NCBI RefSeq assembly: GCF_000802155.2
Contig: NZ_JQGJ02000002.1
Coordinates: 62,001 to 126,000, forward strand
Length of the DNA: 64,000 nt
Source: Pseudomonas frederiksbergensis
GTDB taxonomy: Bacteria; Pseudomonadota; Gammaproteobacteria; Pseudomonadales; Pseudomonadaceae
Direction of reading: 5' to 3'
The notes under the pieces are model-generated. The model made no database searches. It was not told where the DNA came from and saw only the letters and a list, made by a program, of their open reading frames with translations. Shown here one piece after another: positions 8,757 to 18,226 of the stretch. Each line of letters starts with the position of its first letter. Within the stretch, counting starts at the first letter, position 1. The position numbers and the translations under genes were made by a program.

Positions 8757-10061
8757 ATGTCGAACGTTATCCGGGACGTCCATGCCCCCGTTGCTTTGCC
8801 GATCCTCCAGCTGTGCGCCTGGGTCGGGCTGGGCTTATGTTCCACCGCGTCATGGGCCGAAGGCTTCGTCGAAGACAGCCACGGCACGCTGACCCTGCGC
8901 AACTACTATATGGATCGTGACTACAAAGACGGCGGTGCCAAGACCGCCGCCAGGGAGTGGGCACAGGGCATATTCATGAACGTGGAGTCGGGGTTCACCC
9001 CGGGGACGGTCGGGTTCGGGCTTGATGCACGGGGGTTGCTCGGCATCAAGCTCGACTCATCGCCAGACCGCAGCGGCACCGAGCTGCTGCCGGTGTCCAG
9101 TAGCGACAAGCGTGCGGCGGACGAGTACTCGCGTCTTGGCCTGACCGGCAAACTGCGTATCGCCCAGACCACCGTGAAAACCGGCGACGTGTCGATCTTC
9201 CTGCCGTTTGCCTTCGCCAGCCCGTCGCGCCTGCTGCCCCAGACGTTTCGCGGGACGACGCTCAGTTCCAAGGACATCGAAGGCTTGACGCTCAACACCG
9301 GTTATATCGACCGTATCGCCCGGCGCGATTCCACCGATTACCAACCCATGGCCATCGCCTCGCCCAATCGCCGTTTCAACGGCGCGGCGACCACGTCCCA
9401 TATGGCGTACGTGGGAGGCGATTACCAGGTCAACAAAGACCTCGGCTTGCGCGTCTACCACGCCGAGGTGGCTGACCTGTACCAACAGAACACCTTCGCA
9501 CTGCTGCACAACATGCCATTGGGCGGTGGCGTGCTGACTACCGACCTGCGCAGCTTCTTCAGCGACGACGACGGCGCCGCCAAGGCCGGCAAGGTGGACA
9601 ATCGCAACGTCTCGGCACTGGTGGGTTATCGCTTCGGCGGCCATCGCGTGAGCCTGGGCTACATGCATTCCAGTGGTGATACCGCGACCCCGTATGTGTC
9701 TGGCACCGAGCTGATGGGCTTGAGCGAAATGACCATGAGTTCGGACTTCCTCAACGCCAAGGAGCGTACCTGGCAAGCGATCCACGACTATGACTTCGCG
9801 GCCGTGGGCGTGCCTGGCCTGCGAACCCGGTTGCGCTACGTGCGGGGCGATCACATCGAGCTGGCGGCTCTCAACGCCGAAGACCGCAAGGAGCGTGAGT
9901 TCCAGATGGAGCTGGGCTATGTGATCCAGAGCGGTCCGCTGAAGAACGTTGGGCTGCTGGCGCGCAAATCGATCTACCGCAATGACTTCCCCGGCACGGC
10001 GGCGTTTCGCGACGAGAACCAGACGCGGTTCCTGGTGACGTATAGCGTGCCGATTTGGTGA
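8757..10061 (+). CDS. OprD-family outer-membrane porin, likely aromatic acid uptake
   Basis: From the ATG at 8757 the protein has 434 residues with a signal peptide ending in SWA. The mature N-terminus GFVEDSHGTLTLRNYYMDRDY is the hallmark of OprD porins. GFTPGTVGFGLDARGLLGIKLDSSPDRSGT and FRGTTLSSKDIEGLTLNTG are further family motifs. OprD-family channels import small carboxylates; several Pseudomonas members serve vanillate, benzoate or related acids. Its position beside an MhpT-like carrier and the ferulate genes points to hydroxycinnamate or vanillate. An in-frame start at 8658 would destroy the signal peptide, so it is not used. Confidence 0.92.
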   Translation: MSNVIRDVHAPVALPILQLCAWVGLGLCSTASWAEGFVEDSHGTLTLRNYYMDRDYKDGGAKTAAREWAQGIFMNVESGFTPGTVGFGLDARGLLGIKLDSSPDRSGTELLPVSSSDKRAADEYSRLGLTGKLRIAQTTVKTGDVSIFLPFAFASPSRLLPQTFRGTTLSSKDIEGLTLNTGYIDRIARRDSTDYQPMAIASPNRRFNGAATTSHMAYVGGDYQVNKDLGLRVYHAEVADLYQQNTFALLHNMPLGGGVLTTDLRSFFSDDDGAAKAGKVDNRNVSALVGYRFGGHRVSLGYMHSSGDTATPYVSGTELMGLSEMTMSSDFLNAKERTWQAIHDYDFAAVGVPGLRTRLRYVRGDHIELAALNAEDRKEREFQMELGYVIQSGPLKNVGLLARKSIYRNDFPGTAAFRDENQTRFLVTYSVPIW

Positions 10062-10088
10062 AGTAGTGAAGGGCGATGCAGAGCTTCT

Positions 10089-10116
10089 GCGGCGAGGGGA
10101 TTTATCCCCTCGCCGC
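10089..10116. repeat. REP-like perfect hairpin after the porin gene
   Basis: GCGGCGAGGGGAT and ATCCCCTCGCCGC form a perfect 13-pair stem around a two-base loop between the convergent porin and MarR genes. This sequence type is common between genes in the fluorescens group. It may also act as a terminator for either gene. Confidence 0.65.
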
Positions 10117-10136
10117 AAAGGCAGCCGCCAACCTGG

Positions 10137-10625
10137 CTACTGGTAAACCTTCTTCAACAACCGCAGCAGGTCCTCGCGCTCGGCGGCGGAAAGCGCGGCG
10201 GTGGAATCCAGATCACTTTCTTTGGCGATCTGCTTGAGTTCCTTGAGCAGTGTCTCGCCGGCCTTGCTCAGGAAAATCCCATAGGAGCGTTTGTCCGGCT
10301 TGCAGCGCACCCGCACGGCCAAGGCGCGGCTTTCCAGTTTGTTCAACAACGGCACCACTTGCGGAGGCTCGATGGCCAGCGCCTTGGCCAGGTCGGCCTG
10401 CATCAGGCCAGGGTTCTGGTCGATGATCGCCAGGGCCGAGAATTGGGCGGGCCGCAGGTCGTGAACGGCGAGACGGCCGATCAGGTTCTGGAACAGTTTC
10501 AACTGGGCGCGGCGCAAGGCGTAACCGATCAGGTCATCCAGGGCGGAATCCAACGGTGCCTGCGTGTCGTTACCGTCGGCAGGTGCGCCGGCGGCGGTTT
10601 CGGCAAGCTTGGAAGACTTGGCCAT
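10137..10625 (-). CDS. MarR-family regulator of ferulate catabolism
   Basis: The 162-residue product (start at 10625, Met-Ala-Lys) has a winged-helix core. LRPAQFSALAIIDQNPGLMQ, then ADLAKALAIEPPQVVPLLNKLE as the recognition region, and a wing ending with RSYGIFLSKAGETLL, are typical of MarR. It is divergent from ech. Related MarR proteins (FerR/FerC type) repress hydroxycinnamate genes and are released by feruloyl-CoA. An inverted repeat overlapping the ech -35 box fits that role. A start six codons upstream is possible. The ligand is inferred. Confidence 0.88.
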   Translation of the reverse strand: MAKSSKLAETAAGAPADGNDTQAPLDSALDDLIGYALRRAQLKLFQNLIGRLAVHDLRPAQFSALAIIDQNPGLMQADLAKALAIEPPQVVPLLNKLESRALAVRVRCKPDKRSYGIFLSKAGETLLKELKQIAKESDLDSTAALSAAEREDLLRLLKKVYQ

Positions 10626-10765
10626 CGAAAGGAGCATCCTCAAGGTCAGTGATTAACAAGGCTATCCAGTTTGCCGAGGTTGCAAGGCGATGGCTACGTC
10701 CCTTCGCACATTTGTCGTCTGGGAGCGTTTACCGAGGCTCTGAAAATACTAGGTAAATCGATTAA

Positions 10766-10801
10766 TAGTTAATTGACATAACTAATATTCAGGGTTAGTT
10801 T
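10766..10801 (+). promoter_or_regulatory. ech promoter with overlapping MarR-type operator
   Basis: A perfect -35 box TTGACA at 10773-10778 is followed after 17 bases by TAGTTT at 10796-10801 as a likely -10. The -35 lies in the spacer of the inverted repeat TAGTTA-N7-TAACTA (10766-10784), and another TTAGTT follows at 10795. Binding of the divergent MarR protein here would block RNA polymerase directly. Confidence 0.65.
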
Positions 10802-10817
10802 TTGATCATCTTCAGCC

Positions 10818-10825
10818 AAGAACAA
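10818..10825 (+). promoter_or_regulatory. Candidate Crc/Hfq motif before ech
   Basis: AAGAACAA is an exact AAnAAnAA match 13 bases before the ech ATG, overlapping the ribosome-binding region. Confidence 0.45.
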
Positions 10826-10838
10826 GAGAGCACGCGCC

Positions 10839-11669
10839 ATGAGCAATTACGAAGGTCGCTGGACCACGGTCAAGGTCGAGATCGACGATGGCATCGCCTG
10901 GGTCATCCTTAATCGCCCGGAAAAACGCAACGCCATGAGTCCCACCCTCAACCGCGAAATGGTTGATGTGCTGGAAACCCTTGAGCAAGACCCTGCTGCT
11001 GGCGTGCTGGTGCTCACCGGCGCCGGGGAAGCCTGGACTGCCGGCATGGATCTCAAGGAATACTTCCGCGAAGTGGACGCCGGGCCGGAAATCCTCCAGG
11101 AGAAAATTCGCCGCGAAGCCTCCCAATGGCAATGGAAACTGCTGCGCATGTACACCAAGCCGACCATCGCGATGGTCAACGGCTGGTGTTTCGGTGGCGG
11201 TTTCAGCCCGCTGGTGGCGTGTGACTTGGCGATCTGCGCCGACGAAGCCACCTTCGGTCTCTCTGAAATCAACTGGGGCATCCCACCTGGCAACCTGGTC
11301 AGCAAAGCCATGGCCGACACCGTGGGCCACCGCCAATCGCTGTACTACATCATGACTGGCAAGACCTTCGGCGGGCAGAAAGCCGCCGAGATGGGCCTGG
11401 TCAACGAAAGCGTGCCCTTGGCGCAACTGCGCGAAGTCACCGTGGAGCTGGCGCGCAACCTGCTCGAGAAGAACCCGGTGGTGTTGCGTGCGGCCAAGCA
11501 TGGTTTCAAGCGCTGCCGCGAGCTGACCTGGGAGCAGAACGAGGATTACCTCTACGCCAAGCTGGACCAGTCGCGGCTGCTCGACACCGAAGGGGGCCGC
11601 GAGCAGGGGATGAAGCAGTTCCTCGACGACAAGAGCATCAAGCCGGGCCTGCAAGCCTACAAGCGTTGA
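10839..11669 (+). CDS. ech: Feruloyl-CoA hydratase/lyase (hydroxycinnamoyl-CoA hydratase-lyase)
   Basis: The 276-residue crotonase-fold enzyme hydrates feruloyl-CoA and cleaves the product to vanillin and acetyl-CoA. Residues known from the P. fluorescens enzyme fall at the same numbers here: Ser123 in GGGFSPLVACDL, Glu143 in LSEINWGIPPGN, and Tyr239 in EDYLYAKL. The oxyanion-hole motifs TAGMDLKEYF and CFGGGFSP are intact. It is first in an ech-vdh-fcs cluster and is controlled from an operator-bearing promoter shared with the divergent MarR gene. Length and motifs match the family closely. Confidence 0.97.
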   Translation: MSNYEGRWTTVKVEIDDGIAWVILNRPEKRNAMSPTLNREMVDVLETLEQDPAAGVLVLTGAGEAWTAGMDLKEYFREVDAGPEILQEKIRREASQWQWKLLRMYTKPTIAMVNGWCFGGGFSPLVACDLAICADEATFGLSEINWGIPPGNLVSKAMADTVGHRQSLYYIMTGKTFGGQKAAEMGLVNESVPLAQLREVTVELARNLLEKNPVVLRAAKHGFKRCRELTWEQNEDYLYAKLDQSRLLDTEGGREQGMKQFLDDKSIKPGLQAYKR

Positions 11670-11756
11670 AAAAACAGGGCGCCCGGGAGCTGTTCGCCCA
11701 CGGCGCCCGGCGCTACTGTGAATGCATTCCGATAAAGACAATAAAGAGGAATCACC

Positions 11757-13205
11757 ATGCTGGACGTGCCCCTGTTGATCGGCGGCCAGTCGTGCCCGGC
11801 CCGTGACGGCCGGACCTTCGAGCGCTGCAACCCGGTGACCGGTGAAGCGGTGTCTCGCGTGGCCGCCGCCACGTTGGAAGATGCCGACGCCGCTGTGGCG
11901 GCCGCACAAGCCGCTTTCCCTGCCTGGGCCGCGTTGGCGCCCAACGAACGTCGCACCCGCCTGCTGCGCGCCGCCGAGCAATTGCAGGCCCGCAGCGGCG
12001 AATTCATTGCCGCTGCCGGCGAAACCGGCGCCATGGCCAACTGGTACGGTTTCAATGTGCATCTGGCCGCGAACATGCTGCGCGAAGCCGCGTCCATGAC
12101 CACTCAAATCAATGGCGAAGTCATTCCTTCGGACGTGCCGGGTAGTTTCGCTATGGCCTTGCGCCAGCCGTGCGGTGTGGTGTTGGGAATCGCGCCGTGG
12201 AATGCTCCGGTGATCCTCGCCACTCGCGCCATCGCCATGCCGCTGGCCTGCGGCAACACGGTCGTGCTCAAGGCGTCGGAAATCAGCCCGGCGGTGCACC
12301 GTTTGATCGGCCAGGTGTTGCAGGACGCGGGCCTGGGTGACGGCGTCGTCAACGTCATTTGCAACGTCCCGGCGGATGCCCCCGCGATCGTCGAGCGGTT
12401 GATCGCCAACCCGGCGGTGCGGCGGGTCAATTTCACCGGCTCGACCCATGTTGGCCGGATTGTCGGCGAACTGTCGGCCCGCCACCTCAAGCCGGCATTG
12501 CTGGAGCTGGGCGGCAAGGCGCCGTTACTGGTGCTGGACGATGCCGACCTGGATGCGGCGGTGCAAGCGGCGGCATTCGGCGCTTACTTCAACCAGGGCC
12601 AGATCTGCATGTCCACCGAGCGCTTGATCGTCGACGCGAGCATCGCCGATGCCTTCATCGAGCGGCTCACGAAGAAGATCGCCACCTTGCGCGCCGGTGA
12701 CCCCGGGGCCAGTGATTCGGTGCTGGGTTCGTTGGTGGACGCCAGCGCCGGCCAGCGCATCAAGGGCCTGATCGACGATGCCCTGGCCAAAGGCGCGAAG
12801 TTGGTCGCGGGCGGGCAGTTGGATGGCAGCATCCTGCAGCCGACCTTGCTCGACGGTGTTACGCCGGACATGCGCCTATATCGCGAGGAATCCTTCGGGC
12901 CGGTGGCGGTGCTGCTGCGCGGCGAGGGTGACGAAGCATTGCTGCGCCTGGCCAATGATTCGGAGTTCGGATTGTCGGCGGCGATCTTCAGTCGCGACAC
13001 CGGCCGTGCGCTGGCCCTGGCCCAGCGAGTCGAGTCCGGAATCTGCCACATCAACGGCCCGACCGTGCACGACGAAGCGCAAATGCCCTTCGGCGGCGTC
13101 AAGTCCAGCGGTTACGGCAGCTTTGGCGGCAAGGCGTCCATCGAGCATTTCACCCAGTTGCGCTGGGTGACGATGCAGAACGGCCCCCGGCACTACCCGA
13201 TCTGA
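11757..13205 (+). CDS. vdh: Vanillin dehydrogenase (aldehyde dehydrogenase family)
   Basis: This 482-residue NAD(P)-dependent aldehyde dehydrogenase oxidises vanillin to vanillate. The catalytic cysteine is Cys284 in FNQGQICMSTERL, the general base Glu250 in LLELGGKAPL, and Asn149 lies in GIAPWNAPV. The nucleotide-binding FTGSTHVGR is intact. It lies 87 bases after ech. The leader has GAGGAATCACC before ATG and a near-match to the Crc motif (AAGACAATAAA). Position between ech and fcs makes vanillin the expected substrate; related ALDHs also take benzaldehydes. Confidence 0.93.
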   Translation: MLDVPLLIGGQSCPARDGRTFERCNPVTGEAVSRVAAATLEDADAAVAAAQAAFPAWAALAPNERRTRLLRAAEQLQARSGEFIAAAGETGAMANWYGFNVHLAANMLREAASMTTQINGEVIPSDVPGSFAMALRQPCGVVLGIAPWNAPVILATRAIAMPLACGNTVVLKASEISPAVHRLIGQVLQDAGLGDGVVNVICNVPADAPAIVERLIANPAVRRVNFTGSTHVGRIVGELSARHLKPALLELGGKAPLLVLDDADLDAAVQAAAFGAYFNQGQICMSTERLIVDASIADAFIERLTKKIATLRAGDPGASDSVLGSLVDASAGQRIKGLIDDALAKGAKLVAGGQLDGSILQPTLLDGVTPDMRLYREESFGPVAVLLRGEGDEALLRLANDSEFGLSAAIFSRDTGRALALAQRVESGICHINGPTVHDEAQMPFGGVKSSGYGSFGGKASIEHFTQLRWVTMQNGPRHYPI

Positions 13206-13348
13206 AAACCGTCGCATTGTGGGCGGTGTTCCGCGAAAGCCATCGCCCGATGCAGGCCAGACCTAACAATGACAAGGCCGCAGCCAGGTGCTGCCACGTT
13301 CCGCTCGCCCTGCGCGACCCGAGCGTGCCTTGATGGAGGAGATGTACC

Positions 13349-15226
13349 GTGAGTTCCGAGTTCAGATCATCCTCCCGGCCCGAGCCTGTGCGTTATCGCC
13401 AGGTGTCGATCGGTCACCCCGCCGTTGAAGTGAAGGAAGAGCAGGGCATCCTGCACATGCGCTCCCTGGAGCCCTTGGCCCCGTTGCCGTCACGCCTGCT
13501 GGATCGCCTCGTGCACTGGGCCGAGGTGCGGCCGAACCAGACCTTTGTCGCTGCGCGGGAAAACGAGGGCGACTGGCGTCATGTCAGTTACGCCGAGATG
13601 CTCGCCAGCGTAAGGGCCATCGCCCAGGGTTTGTTGAGCTATGGATTATCGGCGGAGAAACCCTTGGCGCTGCTCTCGGGCAACGACATCGAGCATTTGC
13701 AGATGGCCCTGGGCGCGATGTACGCCGGGATTCCCTATTGTCCGGTGTCGCCGGCCTATTCGTTGCTGTCCCAGGACTTCGCCAAGCTGCGGCATGTCTG
13801 TGATCTGTTGAGGCCAGGGCTGGTGTTCGTCAGCGATGCCGCGCCGTTCGAACGGGCAGTCAATGCCGTGTTGCCGGCGGATATTCCCTTGGTCACCGTG
13901 CGTGGAGACATACCGGGTCGGGCCAGGACAAGCTTCGCCAGCCTGCTCGCACAGCCGGCTGGTATCGAGGCCGACCGCGCATTCGCTGCGACCGGGCCCG
14001 ACAGCATTGCCAAGTTTCTCTTCACCTCCGGCTCCACCAAGTTGCCCAAGGCGGTGATCACCACCCAGCGGATGCTCTGCGCCAACCAGCAGATGCTGTT
14101 GCAAACCTTCCCGGTGTTCGGCGAAGAGCCTCCGGTGCTGGTGGATTGGCTGCCGTGGAACCACACCTTTGGTGGCAGCCACAACGTCGGCATCGTGCTG
14201 TACAACGGCGGCACGTTTTATCTGGACGATGGCAAGCCCACCGTCCAGGGTTTTGCGCAAACCCTGCGCAATCTCAAGGAAGTTTCTCCCACGGCCTACC
14301 TGACCGTGCCCAAGGGTTGGGAAGAGTTGGTGAGCGCCCTGGAACAGGATGCGGACTTGCGCGAACGCTTTTTCAAGCGCATCAGCCTGTTTTTCTTCGC
14401 CGCGGCGGGCCTTTCCCAAAGCACGTGGGATCGGCTCGACAAAGTCGCCGAGCAACATTGCGGCGAACGGATCCGCATGATGGCCGGCCTGGGCATGACT
14501 GAAGCTTCGCCATCCTGCACCTTCACCACCGGACCGCTGTCCATGGCCGGCTACATCGGTTTGCCGGCGCCCGGCTGCGAAGTGCGGCTGGTGCCGGTGG
14601 ACGGCAAGTTCGAAGGACGCTTTCGCGGGCCGCACATCATGCCCGGCTACTGGCGCTCGCCGCAGCAGACCGCCGAGGTGTTCGACGACGCGGGCTTCTA
14701 TTGCTCGGGCGATGCCATCAAGCTCGCCGATCCCGCCAACCCACAACTGGGGTTGATGTTCGACGGGCGCATCGCCGAGGACTTCAAGCTGTCCTCAGGC
14801 GTGTTTGTCAGTGTCGGGCCGTTGCGCAACCGCGCGGTGCTCGAAGGCACGCCTTACGTCCAGGACCTGGTGGTGACCGCGCCGGATCGTCCGCACCTGG
14901 GCGCGCTGGTGTTCCCGCGCCTGCATGATTGCCGCCGACTCTCGGGCCTGGGCCCGGACGCCAGCGACGCCGAGGTACTGGCGAGCCCGCCGGTGCGCCA
15001 ATGGTTCGCCGATTGGTTGCGGCGGCTGAACCGCGATGCGAACGGCAACGCCAGTCGTGTGGAATGGATCGCGCTGTTGGACGAACCCGCGTCCATCGAC
15101 CGTGGTGAAATCACCGACAAAGGCTCGATCAACCAGCGCGCGGTATTGCAATGGCGCGCGGCCAAGGTCGAGGCGCTGTATCGGGGAGAAGACCCAACGG
15201 TCCTGCGCGCTGGATCGGCCGGCTGA
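13349..15226 (+). CDS. fcs: Feruloyl-CoA synthetase
   Basis: The 625-residue ANL-superfamily ligase activates ferulate (and probably p-coumarate and caffeate) with ATP and CoA, the first step of the pathway. The adenylate-forming motif LFTSGSTKLPK is at residues 224-234, followed by WLPWNHTFGG, MAGLGMTEASPS and the hinge-region FDGRIAEDFKL. The start is a GTG at 13349, supported by GGAGGAG seven bases upstream. A 143-base gap follows vdh, so it may have its own promoter or be read through. Confidence 0.94.
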   Translation: MSSEFRSSSRPEPVRYRQVSIGHPAVEVKEEQGILHMRSLEPLAPLPSRLLDRLVHWAEVRPNQTFVAARENEGDWRHVSYAEMLASVRAIAQGLLSYGLSAEKPLALLSGNDIEHLQMALGAMYAGIPYCPVSPAYSLLSQDFAKLRHVCDLLRPGLVFVSDAAPFERAVNAVLPADIPLVTVRGDIPGRARTSFASLLAQPAGIEADRAFAATGPDSIAKFLFTSGSTKLPKAVITTQRMLCANQQMLLQTFPVFGEEPPVLVDWLPWNHTFGGSHNVGIVLYNGGTFYLDDGKPTVQGFAQTLRNLKEVSPTAYLTVPKGWEELVSALEQDADLRERFFKRISLFFFAAAGLSQSTWDRLDKVAEQHCGERIRMMAGLGMTEASPSCTFTTGPLSMAGYIGLPAPGCEVRLVPVDGKFEGRFRGPHIMPGYWRSPQQTAEVFDDAGFYCSGDAIKLADPANPQLGLMFDGRIAEDFKLSSGVFVSVGPLRNRAVLEGTPYVQDLVVTAPDRPHLGALVFPRLHDCRRLSGLGPDASDAEVLASPPVRQWFADWLRRLNRDANGNASRVEWIALLDEPASIDRGEITDKGSINQRAVLQWRAAKVEALYRGEDPTVLRAGSAG

Positions 15227-15343
15227 TAGCGCTTTTTGTGGCAACGGGCTTGCTCGCGAAACCCTCCGCTTTCGCGCGCACGCTCGCTCCCGGATATGAT
15301 TGCAACTACTATGGCGGCTCTCTCTTCCCTGGATATCCCCTGA

Positions 15344-16057
15344 ATGAGTAAGCCCGGCCAAACGGTGCTGGTCGCGTTGCGTCGAATGATCGCTTCAGGC
15401 GAACTGGCGGCCGGCGAGCGCCTGATGGAGATTCCCACCGCGCAGTTGTTCGGCGTCTCGCGCATGCCGGTGCGCATGGCGTTTCGCACCCTGGAGCAGG
15501 AAGGGCTGCTGGTGCGTTTTGGCGGGCGTGGTTTCCAGGTGCGCTCCGTCAGTGCCGATGAAATTGCCGGTGCGGTGGAAGTCCGTGGCGTGCTCGAAGG
15601 GCTGGCGGCGCGGCAAACGGCCGAACGGGGACTGTCCGAAGAGGCTCGTCGCGCGCTCGAACTGTGTCTGGTGCAAGGCGACGAACTGTTCGCCAAGGGC
15701 TATGTGACCGAAGAAGACCTGGAGGTCTACCACGACCTCAACATGCGCTTTCACCACGTGATCGTCGAAGGCAGCCACAACCCGGCCATCGCCGACGCCC
15801 TGGCGCGCAACGATCATCTGCCATTTGCCTCTGTCACCGCCCTGGCGGTCGATCGCCAGAACATGGCCGGCGAGTACCGCCGTTTCAACTACGCCCACAT
15901 GCAGCATCACTCGGTATTCGATGCACTGGTCAATCGCCAGGGCGCCCGTGCCGAGGCGATCATGCGTGAGCATGCCAACGCCACCCTGCGCTACGCCGAA
16001 GTGTTTGGCTCGACATTGGCGGATGAGCGGATGAAGGTGATCCTGCGATCTGACTAA
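15344..16057 (+). CDS. vanR: GntR/FCD-family regulator VanR
   Basis: The 237-residue protein has a winged-helix GntR domain at about residues 1-70 (QLFGVSRMPVRMAFRTLEQEGLL) and an all-helical FCD ligand domain after it, with metal-site-type residues in VYHDLNMRFHHVIVEGS and YAHMQHHSVFDAL. It is convergent with vanB. VanR proteins repress vanAB and are released by vanillate. Operator sequences with the TGGATCCA core known for Caulobacter VanR lie in front of vanA, which supports the name. Confidence 0.88.
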   Translation: MSKPGQTVLVALRRMIASGELAAGERLMEIPTAQLFGVSRMPVRMAFRTLEQEGLLVRFGGRGFQVRSVSADEIAGAVEVRGVLEGLAARQTAERGLSEEARRALELCLVQGDELFAKGYVTEEDLEVYHDLNMRFHHVIVEGSHNPAIADALARNDHLPFASVTALAVDRQNMAGEYRRFNYAHMQHHSVFDALVNRQGARAEAIMREHANATLRYAEVFGSTLADERMKVILRSD

Positions 16058-16088
16058 GGCGTACATATCCTGTCGGAGGCTGCCGGGC

Positions 16089-17039
16089 TCAGAGATCCAA
16101 CACCAACAACGGCGTCCTGGACCTCGAACAGCACGGCGTGAACTGGTCGTTGCAGGCTTGCTCGGCCTCGGTCAGGAACATGTCCCGATGGTCCGGCACA
16201 CCTTCCAGCACACGGGTCAGGCACGTGCCGCATATGCCTTGTTCGCACGAAATCGGAACCTCGACGCCGTGACTTTCCAAGACTTGGACCACGCTCATGT
16301 CCGCCGGTACTTCGAATACCTGACCACTGCGGGCAAGCTTCACCGAAAAGCGGCCATCGGCGCTGGTGTCGGCGGGGGCGGCGGCGAAGTATTCGCGGTG
16401 CAAGTTGGATTCCTGCCAGCCTTGGGCCTTGGCGGTGTCGAGGATGTGTTGCATGAAACCACCGGGTCCACACACGTATAAGTGCTGATCCTGGTCGGAC
16501 GAGGCCAATACCCGCGCGGCATCCAGCGCCGTGGCGGGTTCTTCATCGAAGTGCAAAAACACCCGGTCGGCATAAGGCGATTGCTGCAAACGCTCCACAA
16601 AAGCCGCGCGATCCCTGGACCGGGCGCAGTAATGCAAGGCAAACGCAGCGCCGCTCTGGGCCAGGTGTTCGGCCATGCACAGGATCGGCGTGATGCCGAT
16701 ACCGCCCGCAAACAGCAGGCTGCGGCTAGCCTGCGGGGCAAGCGTAAAGAGGTTGCGTGGTTCGCTGATGAGCAGGCGCATGCCTGGCTGGATCTGCTCA
16801 TGCAGGCTGCGCGAGCCTCCCCGTGAAGCGGGATCCCTGAGCACGCCGATGAGGTAGCGATGCCGCTCCTCGGGGTGATTGCACAATGAATATTGACGAA
16901 CCAGCCCATCGGGCAAATGCACATCGATATGGGCACCGGCTGTAAAGGCCGGGAGTGGTTGGCCATCGACCGACGCCAGCTCGTAGCTGCAGATGTCCAG
17001 GGCTTCGTCGTTGCGCGCCGTGACGTGGACTTCGATCAT
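16089..17039 (-). CDS. vanB: Vanillate O-demethylase reductase subunit
   Basis: The 316-residue reductase passes electrons from NADH to VanA. RQYSLCN is the flavin motif, [13 protein letters not shown] the nucleotide motif, and CEQGICGTC with a later Cys near [12 protein letters not shown] forms the C-terminal plant-type [2Fe-2S] site. This is the phthalate-dioxygenase-reductase order. The start at 17039 overlaps the vanA stop by an ATGA junction, so an upstream in-frame start is rejected and the two are translationally coupled. Confidence 0.95.
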   Translation of the reverse strand: MIEVHVTARNDEALDICSYELASVDGQPLPAFTAGAHIDVHLPDGLVRQYSLCNHPEERHRYLIGVLRDPASRGGSRSLHEQIQPGMRLLISEPRNLFTLAPQASRSLLFAGGIGITPILCMAEHLAQSGAAFALHYCARSRDRAAFVERLQQSPYADRVFLHFDEEPATALDAARVLASSDQDQHLYVCGPGGFMQHILDTAKAQGWQESNLHREYFAAAPADTSADGRFSVKLARSGQVFEVPADMSVVQVLESHGVEVPISCEQGICGTCLTRVLEGVPDHRDMFLTEAEQACNDQFTPCCSRSRTPLLVLDL

Positions 17040-18121
17040 GGCCGTTGCTCCGCGTGTTGCGGCTGGCGCGTGCTGGCAATCAACGCGGCCTCTTGCTCGC
17101 GTTCCCGGGCGATCCAACGCTCCAGCACCCGCCGCGATTGCACGCCGCCGGCGTCGATATTGAGCTTGAGCAGGTTGCGTTGTGGATGGTCCAGCAGGTT
17201 GCGCTGCTGGCGTTCGAGCATCTCCAGGTCTTCACTGAAAATCTTGCCCTGGCCTTCGCGGATGCTGGCGGTGAGTGCTTCGTCCCGGGGTTGGAAGTGC
17301 CGGGCCATGCCCCAGAAGTACCAGATGGACGTCTCGGTTTCCGGAGTGATGAAATCCACCACGATGCTCGACGCCTTGTACTGCGGCGCGGCGTGATAAC
17401 CGCCGTGGCCGCAATGGGCCACGCCAACTTCGATCAGCACATGGCTGGGGGGGGTGAAGCGGCAGATTTGCCAGCGATCCACCGGCACATCATCGGCCAG
17501 GTTGTTGCCCCGCAGCGCCATGCGCCAGAACGGTGGGGCCATGATGTTCTCCATGTGCCGGGCGGTCACGACTTCGTCGCCTTCGACCGTGGTCACCGGG
17601 GGCGCCTCGTCAATTTCCTTCTGACCGATGCTCGACGCATGAACATAGGTTTCGTGGGTCAGGTCCATCAGGTTATCGATCATCAGGCGATAGTCGCAGT
17701 GGATGTGGAACAAGCCGCCGCCATACGCCCATTCGTCACTTTGCGCCCATTCCAAATGCGGGATCAGCGCCGGGTCGGCCTGCGCCTGTTCACCCGGCCA
17801 GACCCAGATAAAGCCGTGGCGTTCCTGCACGGCGAAGGTCTTGTTGCAGGGAAACCCGCGCACTCGTTGGCCGGGCATTTCGACGGTCCTGCCATCGCCA
17901 CCCATCACCAGGCCGTGATAGCCACACACCAGGTTGCCATTGTCGACGTAACCCAGCGAGAGCGGGGCGCCACGGTGCGGGCAGAAATCCTCGACCGCCG
18001 CGACCTCGCCGCCATGCCCGCGGTAGAAAACCATTTTCTCGCCACAGATCTGTCGACCCAGCGGCTTGTCGGCGATTTCATCAGGCGTGCAGGCAACGTA
18101 CCAGGTGTTCTTGGGGTACAT
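17036..18121 (-). CDS. vanA: Vanillate O-demethylase oxygenase subunit
   Basis: This 361-residue Rieske oxygenase demethylates vanillate to protocatechuate and formaldehyde. The Rieske ligands are Cys47-x-His49 and Cys66-x2-His69 ([15 protein letters not shown] then LVCGYHG). The mononuclear iron region [17 protein letters not shown] follows. It forms a 4-base overlapping operon with vanB. Upstream lie a sigma-70-type promoter, a VanR-type operator placed on the start region, and a Crc-like motif. Confidence 0.96.
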   Translation of the reverse strand: MYPKNTWYVACTPDEIADKPLGRQICGEKMVFYRGHGGEVAAVEDFCPHRGAPLSLGYVDNGNLVCGYHGLVMGGDGRTVEMPGQRVRGFPCNKTFAVQERHGFIWVWPGEQAQADPALIPHLEWAQSDEWAYGGGLFHIHCDYRLMIDNLMDLTHETYVHASSIGQKEIDEAPPVTTVEGDEVVTARHMENIMAPPFWRMALRGNNLADDVPVDRWQICRFTPPSHVLIEVGVAHCGHGGYHAAPQYKASSIVVDFITPETETSIWYFWGMARHFQPRDEALTASIREGQGKIFSEDLEMLERQQRNLLDHPQRNLLKLNIDAGGVQSRRVLERWIAREREQEAALIASTRQPQHAEQRP

Positions 18122-18142
18122 GAGCGGATCTCCAGGCTGGTT

Positions 18143-18150
18143 TTGTTTTT
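18143..18150 (-). promoter_or_regulatory. Candidate Crc/Hfq motif before vanA
   Basis: On the minus strand AAAAACAA matches AAnAAnAA in the vanA leader, about 22 bases before the ATG. Confidence 0.4.
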
Positions 18151-18155
18151 ATCTG

Positions 18156-18192
18156 TGGATCCATTAACTCTCTTAACTAATTTGCTTGTCAA
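18156..18192 (-). promoter_or_regulatory. vanA promoter with VanR operator O1
   Basis: Read on the minus strand, TTGACA (18192-18187) and GTTAAT (18168-18163) are separated by 18 bases. The palindrome TGGATCCA at 18156-18163 starts on the last -10 base and covers the expected start region. The Caulobacter VanR operator, as I recall it, is ATTGGATCCAAT, with the same core. Confidence 0.65.
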
Positions 18193-18226
18193 CGGTTTTG
18201 GTGGATCTGCTGATGACTGGCCACAA

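Noticed and set aside
10812..12485. 557-codon antisense frame across ech and vdh
   Set aside because: It runs across two well-supported genes with intact catalytic residues; its own sequence shows no fold or motif.
15236..15300. REP-like sequence between fcs and vanR
   Set aside because: GGGCTTGCTCGCGAA recalls a REP half, but the matching arm is degenerate and no clear hairpin forms.
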